A stretch of 64,000 nt of DNA, from assembly GCA_030062745.1 (NCBI GenBank), contig CP099840.1, positions 35,467,101 through 35,531,100 of the forward strand. The letters are read 5' to 3'. This document shows positions 50,253 through 62,070 of this stretch, piece by piece. Every line of letters starts with the position of its first letter. The first letter of the stretch is position 1. A program made the translations under genes and the position numbers. The notes below the pieces were generated by a model, which was given only the letters and a program-made list of their open reading frames with translations, ran no database searches and was not told where the DNA came from. The DNA comes from Capitulum mitella. Taxonomy: Eukaryota > Arthropoda > Thecostraca > Pollicipedomorpha > Pollicipedidae.

Positions 50253-50858
50253 GTGAGTGTGCGCAGCGTCCGCCGCGCTCGCCGCACGGACGGACAGCGG
50301 GGCGCAGGCGCGGCACGGAACCAGGGCGTTGGTGGACTCGCGGGAACCGCGCCGGGCCGGTCCTGGCGGTGGACGGTGACTGGGGTCGGCTGGGCCGTTT
50401 GAATCCCATCGTCGGCCGCTCTACCAGCTCGTCTAGGTCGGCCAATGCACGGCGCCGTATTGATCTGTCGCGTTCAAGGACAGAGCGCATTCCTGAGTCC
50501 AGGCACAGAGCCTTAATAGCCGCTGCTGTTGCGTGTTTGCTTCAAGGAATGACTGCTTGAAGAAAGAAGGGCCTTGAGCTTTCTGGACGTTTAGTCAAGA
50601 GCATTCCTTTCTGATGCAATCCTCGCAGGTTTTCCTATCGGATCTGAGCAGCAGCAAAATTTGCGACTGTAGCCGATGGCCTCTGTAAAGATGTTTATCT
50701 GTTCATCATGAACTGATACATTTATGCCGCTATCACAAAGCTCATCATGTACTGATGCGTTTATGCCGCTATCACAAAGCTGTTTTGAGAATGGCACATC
50801 AGGTACAGCGATAAAGGGGTCTGTTTTGGGATCACTTCTCCCGTGCGTTGCTCGGCAG
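50253..50858 (+). other. RSPH3: RSPH3 intron 5
   Basis: GTGAGT to CGGCAG, 606 bp. It contains a short direct repeat (about 50705 and 50741, around CATCATGAACTGATRC and ATGCCGCTATCACAAAGC) and nothing else recognised. Confidence 0.7.
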
Positions 50859-51062
50859 CTCTTCGATTTCGACCTCGAGTCAGCTCCTATTCTGGACGTG
50901 TTGGTGGGGAAGACGGTGGAACAGAGTCTGCTGGAGGTCATGGAGGAAGAGGAGCTGGAGACCCTGAGGGAGCACCAGCGTCGCTTCCAGGAGCGACGGC
51001 AGGCCGAAGTTGCCGAACAGCAGAGGCTTGGTGAACGCGAAAGACGCCACGTAGAAGAGAAG
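50859..51062 (+). CDS. RSPH3: RSPH3 exon 6 with A-kinase-anchoring helix
   Basis: 68 codons, phase 0-0, from CAG at 50856-50858 to GTAAGC at 51063. It encodes LFDFDLESAPILDVLVGKTV and EQSLLEVMEEEELETLREHQ, then a charged coiled-coil ending RRHVEEK. LVGKTxEQSLLEVMEEEEL is the amphipathic helix by which RSP3/RSPH3 binds RIIa (PKA regulatory-type) dimerisation domains of spoke proteins. Key hydrophobic positions (V, L, I/V, L, L, V) are all kept. Confidence 0.96.
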
Positions 51063-54000
51063 GTAAGCCTCGGGTGGAGGGGCATGGGAGGAAATGCAAA
51101 ATAGTACAATAGTGATAACTAAGTTGGTGTAGTGCGGGCATGTCTTCAGAACAGCATGCATCGGGAAGTGTCACTGAATAATGAATCATGATGAAAGCAT
51201 GCTTAACATGAAGTGGTTCTTCTGAAAACAAGATACGTACACGTAGCGTGCTGCGTTCTTACGGTAGAATTCTACGAATAAAAGCTATCTCACAGATGAC
51301 ATTTGCGCGGAAGGCATTGCGACATGCACATACCTTTGCTGTGCCATGGGCACGTAGTTCCGGCAAATATCGTTGTCAGCCTAAGAAAATGAAGTATAAA
51401 CATTGGCCCATGTCGGTGGGAGTCGTTTGTCGGAAAACCGCATCGATTGTGGGAAATCATCGACCCTCTTATACCTTGCTCGTGACCCACGTTTTCCAGG
51501 AATAACTCTGGTGAATCTTGTTGGGGCCGTTTCAGAAACGGAAAATGTTGTGAAAATGATGATGTGCCACTTGAAAAACACAACGAAACGTTGTTGCATA
51601 CCGTCGATAATTGTTGACATGTCATATTCAGACCATGGCAGCTACTTGTGCATTCCTTGATAGCCTGTTTGACAATGAATAAGTGCTCTTTGCCGCAGTC
51701 ATGTGCATTGTTCGCACATGCTTTTCTGTGTTCGGGATATTCCGTAAACGATGCCATTCCTAATCGGAATGGCCCATACATTCCTGTTCTGATGGATTCC
51801 GTGACCGTTCTCGGTTGTGTGGCGTTGCTGCTGCTGGTTTGGTGTGGAAAATAGCCATATCTCGATAACGCATCATCAAATTTTATATCAAGCTGCTTGA
51901 TGTGATACTTCGACATTGATTGACGCTACGAGATTTTCTGTTTGGATGTTGCGCTGTGCATGTCGAGGTAGCGCGTTAGCTAGTGCGATATGAAGGCGGA
52001 AAGCGGGATATTTTTAACCCTATTCCCGGCAGGGGAGCTGAATCCGCCCCCCTCGGGTTTTTTGCTTGCCAATTCCAGGCTTTTTAACGCAGCTTCACGA
52101 AACTTAGTCGCTTTTCCTAGCTATTCTTTCTACGCGCGGTGACAAAATTTCAAAATTCATTTTTGCTCAGGGGCGGAGCCAGGCAACGTTTTTGGGAGGC
52201 ACCTCAGGCCATTTTTGGCCATGTTGAGGGTAAAAGGAAAATGCCTGCCAAAAACAGAGTTTTTAAGGTAGAACTTAAAACGTTATATGGGTATATAGCT
52301 AAATAGTTGGGCAATGTGCAGATGTAATTTTGTTTATCTGAGGTCACATTACAAGGTCAAGTCAAGGTCAAAAGTCAAAATTTATTTTTTTTGCAATAAT
52401 TTCGGCGCCGTTTTTTCAAATACCAAACCCGGAATATATATGACGTAGAAGGGTGACCTCTACTTGTGTACCAAGTTTCAGCTTGATATCAGGTCGGATC
52501 ACGGAGCTATGACCTAAAACGTCAGTAGGCGTACCCTATATCGCAACAGCAATAAAACGAATTTTTTTTAAATAGAGTGAATTCAAATGATTAAAAACGT
52601 TTACAGATAATGTTGAATGCACGCGACATCATTCCAAGTCACCCCAAGGTCACTGGAGGTCATTAAGGTGAAAGGTCACAAGTTGATCTGAAGAACGTGT
52701 GACCATGACAATTCCCCTTTTTCACGTCCCTGGCACCGCCTATGCTAACATTATACAAATATTGTAATGCGATTTGTACTTCTTTAGCATAACATGACTA
52801 GCAGAAGCCAAAAAATTGTTTTTGCCTTTTTTGTTCATTCAGTTGTTAAAAAACTAATCCTCCTGTTTTTGAAACCCTGTGAACGCCCATGAATGTTCTC
52901 AAAATTTCATATTTGTGTATCCATGGTAAAAGCGCTATCCATAATCTCTCGATTCATGCCAGTTTCATTGAAATCAGTCGATAAATAACGGAGTTATAAG
53001 AAGTCCAAAAGTACCCCCATTTTGACATTTTTGCCCCCTGTATCCACACATTTTAAAATTTTGAAGATTTATTTTTATGAAAACGTAGTTCACGTCACGG
53101 CAAATCGATTGCCGTTTGTTGCGATGAAATCGGACGAGTAGTTCTCGAGATCTGAGGGGGGGCCGAATCCGCCCCCTTGCCGGAAATCGACCATACCGTC
53201 TAGCCCTCCGGAAAGAGGGTTAAAAACTTCGCACATGGCGCTCGTTGAAGCTGGTGTTACCTGAGCAAACTGCTTAACGTTGAATACTTTCGTCTTATTT
53301 TCTTTGTGTGTGTACGTGCGTATTTTCTGTTTGCCGTAGCTACGTGGTCGTGGTTCGCTACCATTTTCCATTGTCCATGGTTGGTTTGACAAAACTGCTT
53401 CGTTGTGTTTGTCGAGTTATTTCTTATAATCGATCGTACTTATGATTGCTCGACGTTTAATGCTGAAAAATTCAAAGACTCGTCAGGAAAGCACATTGAA
53501 TATCGCTCTGCAGCTCCCGTAAATAACGGCGGAATTCTCTGTGGGTCAATATGTCAGTCATGCACGACCACAATCAAGGTCACGGTAACCCACCTCGTGG
53601 GTCGTAAAGTCAAGAAAGATGTATGTTGGGTCGATGGGTCGATGAGTAAAATAAGACGTCGTTGTGAGCTAGCCAGTTCAAAAAATGACTGTTACAAGTG
53701 GGGTCGCGGAGCTTCAGGGCTCGTGCAAAGACCTACCCCGAAACAGCTTATGCTGAATGTTTCTAAGTGATGAGAGGACCCACGGAAAACAAGAAAAATG
53801 CAACTGGGAACGTACATCGTTACGAAACGTTTTATCAGAGTGACAATGGCTACCTTGCTATAACCTCGTACCATATTGGCTATGGCGACTTCATCTCGAC
53901 CTGTCTATGAGTGGCAGTTATGTGTTATTATTGTAATGTATTGTTATTATATACAGGCTGAGTTATGTGTCGGGGAGCTAAAAGCGCATATATCAGGTGC

Positions 54001-55091
54001 GATTGAGCCCTGGGGGTTTCACTGTTCCTTTTCAGGCATAGGCGTTTCATTGGTCCTTGCTTCCACAACATGCCGCGAAACGTAGTGAATCATTAATAAC
54101 AACGCTGCCAGGAAAGGAGGCTGGAGCGTGCTAGCAAATGCCTGACAGGGATCTTTCATAGAGACTGACGTCCAGGCTTCACCAGTGCTGACAGAATAAA
54201 GGAAAATAAATAGGGACAAAAGGTGTCCTAGGAGCTCTCAGACGTGTTGAGGAGTGGCATGTACTCTGCACTCTTACTAGCCGTCTTCCGCGGAAATGTA
54301 GTTACTGACGGCGATGGAAGCTCCTTACGTCTCTAATACCCATCCCCACGATCCCTGTTCATACGCCTGCAGGTGCCGAAACGGGTTTGCTTGGGTGTAA
54401 AATCCTGTGTTTGGCTGCGTGAAGCTGGCAAGAAGCTACTTTTCCAATAGGAAACTAATTTGAGTTGCCAACGAATCAAGTTAAGTAACCTACTGGAAGA
54501 GTATAGAGAAAATGGGTTTGGAGCAATTCTTTCATTGGTATCTAAAATGGCACGGGAACGAAGCTGGAGAAATGACTTCTTTAGATGTATGCCATTATTC
54601 TGCTATAATAAAGAATTTCACAGACTTCTTTTCAAAATTTGTCGTCACTTGCGATGCTCAGAGTCAAAACATAAACCCTGTGTACTATGTCATGGAATGA
54701 CGGCTTCGAAAGGAATGGGTGGGCAGAGAACCACGTGAATCACGACTACCGTTTTGAAATAGCTGGTAGTATTTTATCCCTCCCTGGACTGAGGCGCTGT
54801 ATGAGCCTGTATGCAACGTTTGAGCTCGAAAATGGATAGACGGTTTTTCTTACTCGGTAGAGAACTCGTTACGGCTGTTTTATGTAAAAATAAGAATACA
54901 TTGGTAAAGTTAAGCACTATGGTCGTGACGTCAAGTGAAAACAATCGAGACCATCCGAGTTTACACGACCGCTGTAAGTGTTGACTCATATTGCGACTCG
55001 ATGTCTTCGTCAGCCTTAACAAACACCGACATCCGTGCCGGTGTTGAGATGAACGAGTAGCGTGTCCTCCAGCGTCCTCCCGTGTGTGCAG
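51063..55091 (+). other. RSPH3: RSPH3 intron 6
   Basis: GTAAGC to TGTGCAG, 4,029 bp. It contains TTAA element copy 4. A 121-codon frame at 53405-53770 lacks an ATG start and a recognisable domain. Nothing else was recognised. Confidence 0.7.
52018..53219 (+). mobile_element. TTAA-bounded 1.2-kb element, copy 4, inside RSPH3 intron 6
   Basis: TTAA lies at 52014-52017 and 53220-53223. It begins CCCTATTCCCGGCAGGGG and ends CCGGAAAGAGGG. It is colinear with copies 1-3 and in the same orientation. No coding capacity. Confidence 0.77.
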
Positions 55092-55341
55092 GAGCGCCGG
55101 ATGGCCCAACGTCGTCAGGCTCTGGAGCAGGAGCAGGACACCGAGGCCAAGGTGGCCGCCTCGGCGCTGGCGCAGAACTACCTGGCCGACATGGTGCCGG
55201 CCGTCTTCAGCAACCTCAGGCAGAAGGGCTTCTTCTTCAACGGCATCGAGCGCGACATAGAGACCGCTTTTATGCCGTGGCTGCGAGACGCCGTTGAACA
55301 GGAGCTTGACAAGGTGCTCACCGGAAAGGAGGTGTTGAATG
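55092..55341 (+). CDS. RSPH3: RSPH3 exon 7
   Basis: 83 codons plus one base, after GTGCAG (55086-55091) and before GTGAGT at 55342. It begins ERRMAQRRQALEQEQDTEAK and continues ASALAQNYLADMVPAVFSNL, KGFFFNGIERDIETAFMPWL and VLTGKEVLN. This matches the family block AARAFAQRYLADLLPSVF, DPIERDIEIGFLPWL and VGRTVLD in human. It belongs to the conserved C-terminal half that anchors to the spoke stalk. Confidence 0.95.
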
Positions 55342-56342
55342 GTGAGTGGTCCGTGTTGGAAGTTGCCGCTGTCATACAGGCTTTTCTTACTCGGGACTTT
55401 CCTTCCATTTCCCTTCTTTCGCCGGCCCTGTGATTGTTTTCATCGTCAGTTCATTTTAATTTTTCATTGTCAGGGTCCGGACACCGCCACTGAGTTTTTA
55501 AGACGTTTTCGGCCGTCTACAAAATGTAGCAAAGGTCACAAGGGTTTATTTGAAAGCTCTCCAATGCATCATGCATAATGCATTCCACCCTTCTGCAGCT
55601 TCTGGATGCACCATTGATGCATGACGTGTCCATATACATTTGACGAAAATGCACTTTATAGATCCTTTGGTCTGCCATTTCCCGTTTCGCCCGTATTGAC
55701 CGACTCTTTTGCTCTCTTTTTTCTTTTTCGAACACCGCCATCAACATTTTTTTCTGGGCATTCGGCATTGTAGATTCGCTCGCGCATTTTTGTTTGAGTT
55801 GGTAGCAAATTTGCCTGATGGTTTCTGATACCTCAGGGTGGTCGAAGAAGCCCCTGTCGAGATTTGGCTTTGGAAAAGAGTCCCGGAACGCAGTGAAGGC
55901 ACGAATCACTGGACTGTTTCTCCTGTGCCGTCGTCTGTGGCGTCGGACACTGTCGCCGCAGTGCCGGCGCCGGAACCGTGGCCGGGTTTCCGCGGGAGTC
56001 CGTGACAGGGTGTCTGTGAGGGTCCATGACCGGGTGTCTTTGAGGGTCCGTGACCGGGTGCCGTTGACGGTCCGTGACTGGGTGTCTGTGAGGCTCCGTG
56101 ACCTGGTGCCGGCGAGGTTCTGTGACCTGGCGTCTGCGGGAGTCCGTAGCCGGGTGTCGGTGAGGGTCCGTAACCGGGTGCCGGTGAGGGTCCGTGGCCG
56201 GGTGTCGGTGAGGGTCCGTGGCCGGGTGTCGGTGAGGGTCCGTGACCGGGTGCGGGGGAGGGTCTGTGACCGAGTATCTCCGGGAGTCCATGACCGGGTG
56301 CCGGTGAGGGTTCATGACCGGGTGTGATCCGCGCGCCGGCAG
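55342..56342 (+). other. RSPH3: RSPH3 intron 7
   Basis: GTGAGT to CCGGCAG, 1,001 bp. The first part is ordinary sequence and the last third is the 24-bp minisatellite. Confidence 0.8.
55985..56328 (+). repeat. 24-bp minisatellite just upstream of the last RSPH3 exon
   Basis: About 14 copies of a 24-bp unit (GGGTCCGTGACCGGGTGTCGG type; for example 56164 and 56188) end about 15 bp before the acceptor at 56342. The unit length is a multiple of three and produces frames of 160-285 codons on both strands, which are not genes. Confidence 0.93.
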
Positions 56343-56629
56343 ACCTGATCCTGGACGCCGTGAGGAAGCGGCGGGAGGAGCTGGAGCGGCGGCCGTCGCT
56401 GACCTCCCGGCTGCCGCCGCCGCCGCCGGCCGCCGAGCCCGACCAGGACGAGGCCACCGAGGACGGCGAGGAGGCCGAGGCCGAGGGCGAGGAGGAGGAG
56501 ATGGCCGACGAGACCGAGGAGGAGGACGCCGGCGAGGAGATCACCGACGACGACGAGGCGGCGCCGCCGGCCGGCGCCGGCAAGACTGGGGAAGAGGTCA
56601 CCCCCGAACAAGACGAGGACGAACCGTAG
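56343..56629 (+). CDS. RSPH3: RSPH3 exon 8, last coding exon
   Basis: This phase-1 exon follows GGCAG (56338-56342). The G left by exon 7 plus AC gives Asp, producing N-DLILDAVRKRREELERR, which matches VLDMLIREVVEKRL of human RSPH3, the second partner-binding helix. The rest is a Pro-rich then Glu/Asp-rich tail ending EEVTPEQDEDEP, with stop TAG at 56627-56629. ATTAAA at 57393-57398 is a possible poly(A) signal. The eight exons sum to 3,103 nt, or 1,034 codons including stop after removing one base in exon 1. Confidence 0.92.
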
Positions 56630-58704
56630 AACGGGTGCACGGTAGGGGCTGGTGCCAGGGCGCCGACATCGTCGCCAGCGTACGTTGAGTTGACGGCGTT
56701 TGGACCTTGCAGTGTCGATGACCCCGGCAGTTCCGTGCCGCTGAATAGTCCCTCGTCACGCATTACTATGGCAGACGTACGACATACGCGCTCTTGTGTG
56801 TTTGAATTTCAGTCCGGCTCGTTTTTGGTTATTCCGGCTCCCCACGTCACATGCATGAGCTTGTCCACGGGATTAACCTGCACACCCGTACAGGAACCTA
56901 GGGAAATGAAGGAGGGGTAGAGTTGGCAGGTTTGGACGCATCTCCATGGGTAAAAAAAGAACAGAGGCAGGTGTGACGGCCGACTTCATATCGAGCAGGA
57001 CATGGAACGCTTCAGTTGGTCCAGTCTACCTCGAACTCTGCTTACTCACTGATCTGTGCAAGTATTTTCTTTGTCGCATGCACGAAAACTTTCGATTTTC
57101 ACCTAATTATGGGGATACTTAATTTTTCGTCACCCTGCCTTAAACGCCATTATTGGAGTTGATACTGACGCTTCTCTCTTTGGAGCCGGATGAACATCCA
57201 GTTCCACTTCCCTGTGGGCGCCTGCATGCATGCATAACATGTTTCATGCAATGTCCAGCAGCCGATAAGAAGTTTAGCGTAATGTAACTCTGGTTCACTC
57301 CGCCCTCCCTGTTACATGCTTTGTGATACATGTGTCTGAAGGGCGGGCAGTCCCAATGATCCGGGCAGAAATTATCATAATTCCTCCGATTCATTAAAAA
57401 TGTTCTCATTAACACGCAGGTGCGGTTCTGTGTTTTCATCAGAACTCTCAAAAGTTAACTTCGCACTTAAAACCAATCGTAATTTGTTATACGGTTTGGT
57501 TGAATTGTTACCGGGCATAGTGCTAAACAATCTCGATTCAATCGTTTACGTTGGAAACCTAGCTTCTGGCACGAGGAAGGCTATTGGTTTCCATAATCAT
57601 CCGATGTTTTAAGCAGAAAATCTTATACATTGTTAGGAATTCGTAGTTGGAATTTTGCACCTCCAGCTCAGCAGGTGTTCGGAAACGTTGTCTGAAAAAG
57701 CGAAGTACGCAAATTTAAGCTCACAAGTGCGTGACTAGCGGTAAAATTGTTACAGATGAAACAATGAATATGTTTCGTTTTCGATATGGCTGCTCCCTTG
57801 TATTTCTGTGCACTGAATGATACCAAAACTATTATGCTCAACAAAGTAACTGAGGGGGCTTGTGTTCGGAACGTATTTTGCTCAATTTCAGGTTTTTCTA
57901 ATCACGAGAAATAAGTGATTCCAATTTTTTGCACTCGGGTGTTTTAGGCTGTATGGAGATGTAGAGCTTTGTCTTCCGTTTAAAAAGCAAATTCCTTTTG
58001 TTCTGTTATTGTTGCCTTCTTTGCTTTTGCTTCGTTGTGACAATGATTTTCATGCGTTAACGTCTCTATCACAGACCATACCATCATAATTTATGTTAGC
58101 TTCTCGGAACAGAGGCCTCATAAAGGACGGAGGTAATCCCCACTGCAAAGTTCATATCCAGTTCACGTGATGGTCAAAGGAAAATGCGTCTGAGTTACGA
58201 CACCCTTTAGCCTTCCATTCCTTTGCATGGCGAGCCTAAATTTAGCGCGGCATTGTGTTCAAACTGCCCCAAATTATCGGGACCAGGAGCGTAGCTAGAA
58301 CTTGGTCAGAAGGGAGCGGATTTTCGTAGCACCAATTTTTAGGGTATAATGATAGAAGCATGTGGACTTGGCGGGTAAAATGTTGTACGTTTTACGAAAC
58401 ATCTTTCTGAATCTGGACCCATGTCACACGAAGAATCTGACATCACGCTGCTAGTCAGGATCTATTAATATATTTATCCTTCGCCTAGATGCATGTTTAT
58501 AGTTGAGAACTTTTTTGTTATCTACTGTAGGATCTGTGTTGCATACTTCGTGATTCAGGTGCATATGAATGTTTTGCATGGTGATACGAAATTTGTCAAA
58601 TTATGACGTAGATTAATGTTCTTTCTCTCCAATTCAAAGGCTGCTGACTGTTCGGTTATTCCTTTCGAATTTGCCGGTGGTCTCGGTCATACGAAAGTCA
58701 CCGA

Positions 58705-58930
58705 ATGACAGCTACTGGACAGTTTGGAAGCGCCCGGACAGGCGGGCTGCCGGGCCACTGGGCGTCCGGTGTGTGTGGGGGGGCCCGTGGACCGGACGGG
58801 GCGCCGGCCGCAGCCGCCTGGCCGTCCGGCGGCCGCCAGACGCGCCGGCCGGCCGTGCGCCGGTGGCGTGCAGGCGGCTCATTAGCCTGCATACACGAGC
58901 CGCACTGCCGCCAGACGGTTACCTAGGAGA
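58705..58930. promoter_or_regulatory. CpG islet with X-box-like motif
   Basis: This CpG-dense block ends with GACGGTTACCTAGGAG (58914-58929). The same 16 bases occur, on the opposite strand, in the RSPH3 promoter (32715-32730). It could be a promoter or enhancer; no adjacent exon is identified. Confidence 0.3.
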
Positions 58931-59187
58931 TGTGTCTAACACAAACGGATGTCTTTCTGCATCACGGAAACACACGAAGTCCGCGCTGGAACTTTAGGCC
59001 ACATGTGGATTCAGACTATGTCGATGCGCGCACCTTTTTGTTTCAGAGTTGTTTCCTGTTTGTATCATTGTTGGCTGTGTAATTACGCCTACAGTGTAAC
59101 AGCATGTCCTAATTGTTTGAATTAAAAAAAAACTTAAGCTTTTCCAACCCGGCCCCCCCGAGACTATGTATTTCACCTGTTATCAAC

Positions 59188-59254
59188 TGGGCGCCGAATG
59201 ACCCTGCAGTCGGTGCTCCCCTAAGCCCCAATAACCAACCAACCAACCAACCAA
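59188..59254 (+). mobile_element. 5'-truncated retroposon tail with 12-bp target duplication
   Basis: The 67-bp insert contains CCGAATGACCCTGCAGTCGG and ends in (AACC)n. It is flanked by CCTGTTATCAAC (59176-59187) and CCTGCTATCAAC (59255-59266), a target duplication with one mismatch. Only the 3' tail was inserted. The AATAACCAA end is shared with the SINE at 40145-40316. Confidence 0.75.
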
Positions 59255-60539
59255 CCTGCTATCAACAGATGTTATCTGGGCTAGAAGTGAAACGAACTAA
59301 GGTGTGTACCGGATAGGGGATCGCTCTGGTGGCAAAAATAGTTGATCTTGGGGTTGCATGCTCTTATCCATTGCCAGACAGCCACAGCAAACAAACTGAT
59401 TCACAGCTCCGCGCCGGTCGTAACAGGCCAGCGAAGAAAATGAAACAGGTCATTCTGCAACAGTGCACTACATGGATTGGCTTGTAAGCGTGATTGAACG
59501 CAGATGATTTTAATGATTATGGCTCCCGGAAAGTTTAGGTCGTCGTTTGGTTTCTCGAATGCTTGAAAGTGACGTAATTTTCATCCATTCGCAATTCGTT
59601 TTGCGATATCCTGGATGATGAAAATGTGTTAAAGTAGGGATGAGGTCCGGAAACCCAAGGTCTGATTACTTGTTACTGTTTTGTACACAGCGTACTGGTA
59701 CCTTAGGGAAAGGACCCCACCAGACCCCACCACTGTCACTACGACCACACACGCAGACACACACGCATACTCACACACTTCCGTTCCTGCTTAACGGATT
59801 AGAAAATGTAGTTTTTCCTCAAAGGAACGACGTGGATCTGAAGTTTCTCTTTGTAAAATGTATGAGTCTTGCGGAGTTTAAATCGTTTGCATCGTTTTGG
59901 ATTTCGTTAGATGGCCATGACTTACGTTTTTCGCTCTTCTCTGAACATCCCTAAGTTGCCCAGATATGCCATGGCCGCATTCAGTCTGAGGCAAACGTAT
60001 GGGCCTGTCTTATTTATGACATTCGGAACCCAACAAGTGTGTTAGGATGCTACAGCAAATGGCCAGTCATTTAAGACGATATTTGAAACGCTGAGGATAC
60101 CTGAGACTATTTCAGGTTGATATCGTCGTCAATGACTATTGTTCACGACTGATTTCTTTGCCTTTCCTGTATAACATGGTGAAGCAAATTGAGCCCTGGA
60201 GACGGTAGACGTAATGTCAATTCTAACCCGTGAGGATTTCTGTGCTAAGCATGTAAGAAACGTTCCTCATATGCCATTCTTAGAGGCATGCTTGGACTTC
60301 GAGAATACGTCATGGCGAACGTGTTGGGGCACAATGATATCTGATCTGGCTGAGGAACGTTGACAGAGGCTTGCAGATGTAGGCCTGTGTCTGATGGTCA
60401 TAACATATCGTAGGCGAACACACAACAGGGAAATCATTTCGGCCCGTTGCTTTTCGAAGAGACTAGGTTAGACCTGATTTGACCGCCGCCCCATCATACG
60501 ACCATTTTGTCGGCTTGTTCCTCCATGCTAATCGGATGA

Positions 60540-60890
60540 GCGTTGTCGGGCTGCGAGGGCGTGCGTCCCGGTCCACCTGTCGACAGAGCGCGGCCGGCCA
60601 CCCTGCCGCCGGGCTCGGCGCCGGCCTCTAATGGCCGTGAAGGAGAGTGTGGGAAGCGGCGCGGCCCGGCCGCGAGAGGGGACTCGGCGCAGGCACACTG
60701 GGAACCGGCCAGCTGGCGGGACGCGGCACTTGTTCCCCCGGCCGCCGGGGCCCGGTCGTCAGGGGGTACGCCGTCCACGAAGGGGCGCCGGGCTTCAGGG
60801 GGGAGAAGAGTCGCCGCAGCCGCCGCAGCTGCGCCGCTGATGTCTGCCCGCTGTTCAGCAGCCCCGAATGCCCCCCCCCCCCCCAGCATG
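60540..60890. other. CpG-rich islet
   Basis: GC-rich block that ends in a C homopolymer (about 60870-60886). Open frames on both strands are not supported as genes. It may be regulatory sequence of a gene outside the window. Confidence 0.35.
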
Positions 60891-61369
60891 TAATTGGGTT
60901 TGTGGTAGGCTGTGCTGCTGGTGCGGTCAGAACCGCGTTTTCGGGTGGAAACCACCCACATCTCGCCAATCCTTACGTGAAAACGATCATAACGTGGATG
61001 CTGAGAACGTGTGGAAAACACGTCCAGTTCATTGAACCGCCACCGTCAGGCGATCACAATGGTTCCTGAGTGTATTGGTGCGCTGATAGCGTTGCTGTTC
61101 GGTTTTCGCTGGCCTCGACTGGCCATCCATTGGGTGACTGGCGTTCTGTTGTGTTCCAGATGTATGTGGCCGAGGTGGACGCCTGGCCGTATCCAGCCGC
61201 CCCTTACTGGGCTTTCACCGGACGCTGCCGCTCACAAAATGTCTGTCAAACACACTTAAATGCAGTGTTCTCAGCTCTCGTCCATCCCATTATTATTACC
61301 GTTGTCTTCATTGTTACTGTTATGAGCACTTTTCTTGACCAGGCGACTGCGCTGTTAATTTCAAAGATC

Positions 61370-62070
61370 ATGTGCCTCGGGAGGCACAAATCGCGTTACG
61401 AATCGATGTGCACCGTTGTCGGCCGGCAGCCGCCGGTTGCGTTGTTTTGTTACGTTGTTCCGGCACGAAACTCGATTCGGCGCTTGATCACGTCTCCTGG
61501 CCGATCCTGGGACTGTTGTCTTCTCGGCCACCGCCAGCGCCCAAATCCGACCGGGAGCACCTGTTCTGTTCGACGCTGGATGCGGTGAAACCGCGGTGTC
61601 TTTTGGTGTGCCCCTATCGAGACTTCTGTGCGCGGACAGTGCGGGAGCCGGGCGCTTCGCGCCGCCGGCCCGTCTCTGGCAGCGTGTCTCCCGCAACGCA
61701 GCGTTGCACGGCCCGGGGCGGCGGCCGGCGCCGCGCCACTCGGCGGTCTCCGCGTCTGCTGCGCCGCGAGGGCGGCCGAGCCGGCCCGGCCCATCCACCG
61801 GACGCACGGATACCCGTCACACCGGCCACCGACTCCGTCACCAATACATCTATTTTCAACTCCTGGCTGGTGTTTGGGCGCGGTGTGCCCGGCGAACGGC
61901 GGCGGACTGGACCTGGCTCCCGGACGAGCGGCCAGCCGCGGTGGTCGGCGCCGCCGGGCACAGGGGAGGGGCTCACACGGCTAGTCGGCGGCACCATCAA
62001 TAGTTGACGCCACCCTCCGCCACGTGCTCGGTTCCCAGCCGGCGCGCCGCCGGCACCACCGGCTCATCTG
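61370..62070. other. CpG-rich islet
   Basis: GC-rich block with four or more overlapping open frames and no recognisable domain. The same interpretation as the islet at 60540 applies. Confidence 0.35.

Noticed and set aside
50023..50490. 155-codon arginine-rich minus-strand frame
   Set aside because: It is the shadow of RSPH3 exon 5 and its GC-rich flank.
53405..53770. 121-codon + strand frame with several cysteines in RSPH3 intron 6
   Set aside because: It has no ATG near its start, no acceptor I could support and no known family. It remains possible but is unsupported.
55818..56763. Frames of 160-285 codons rich in Arg/Val, His/Arg or Gly/Pro
   Set aside because: They are products of the 24-bp repeat and the GC-rich last RSPH3 exon read on the wrong strand.
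61361..62007. Overlapping frames of 114-211 codons on both strands
   Set aside because: The block is CpG-rich and open in most frames at once, with no domain or splice support.
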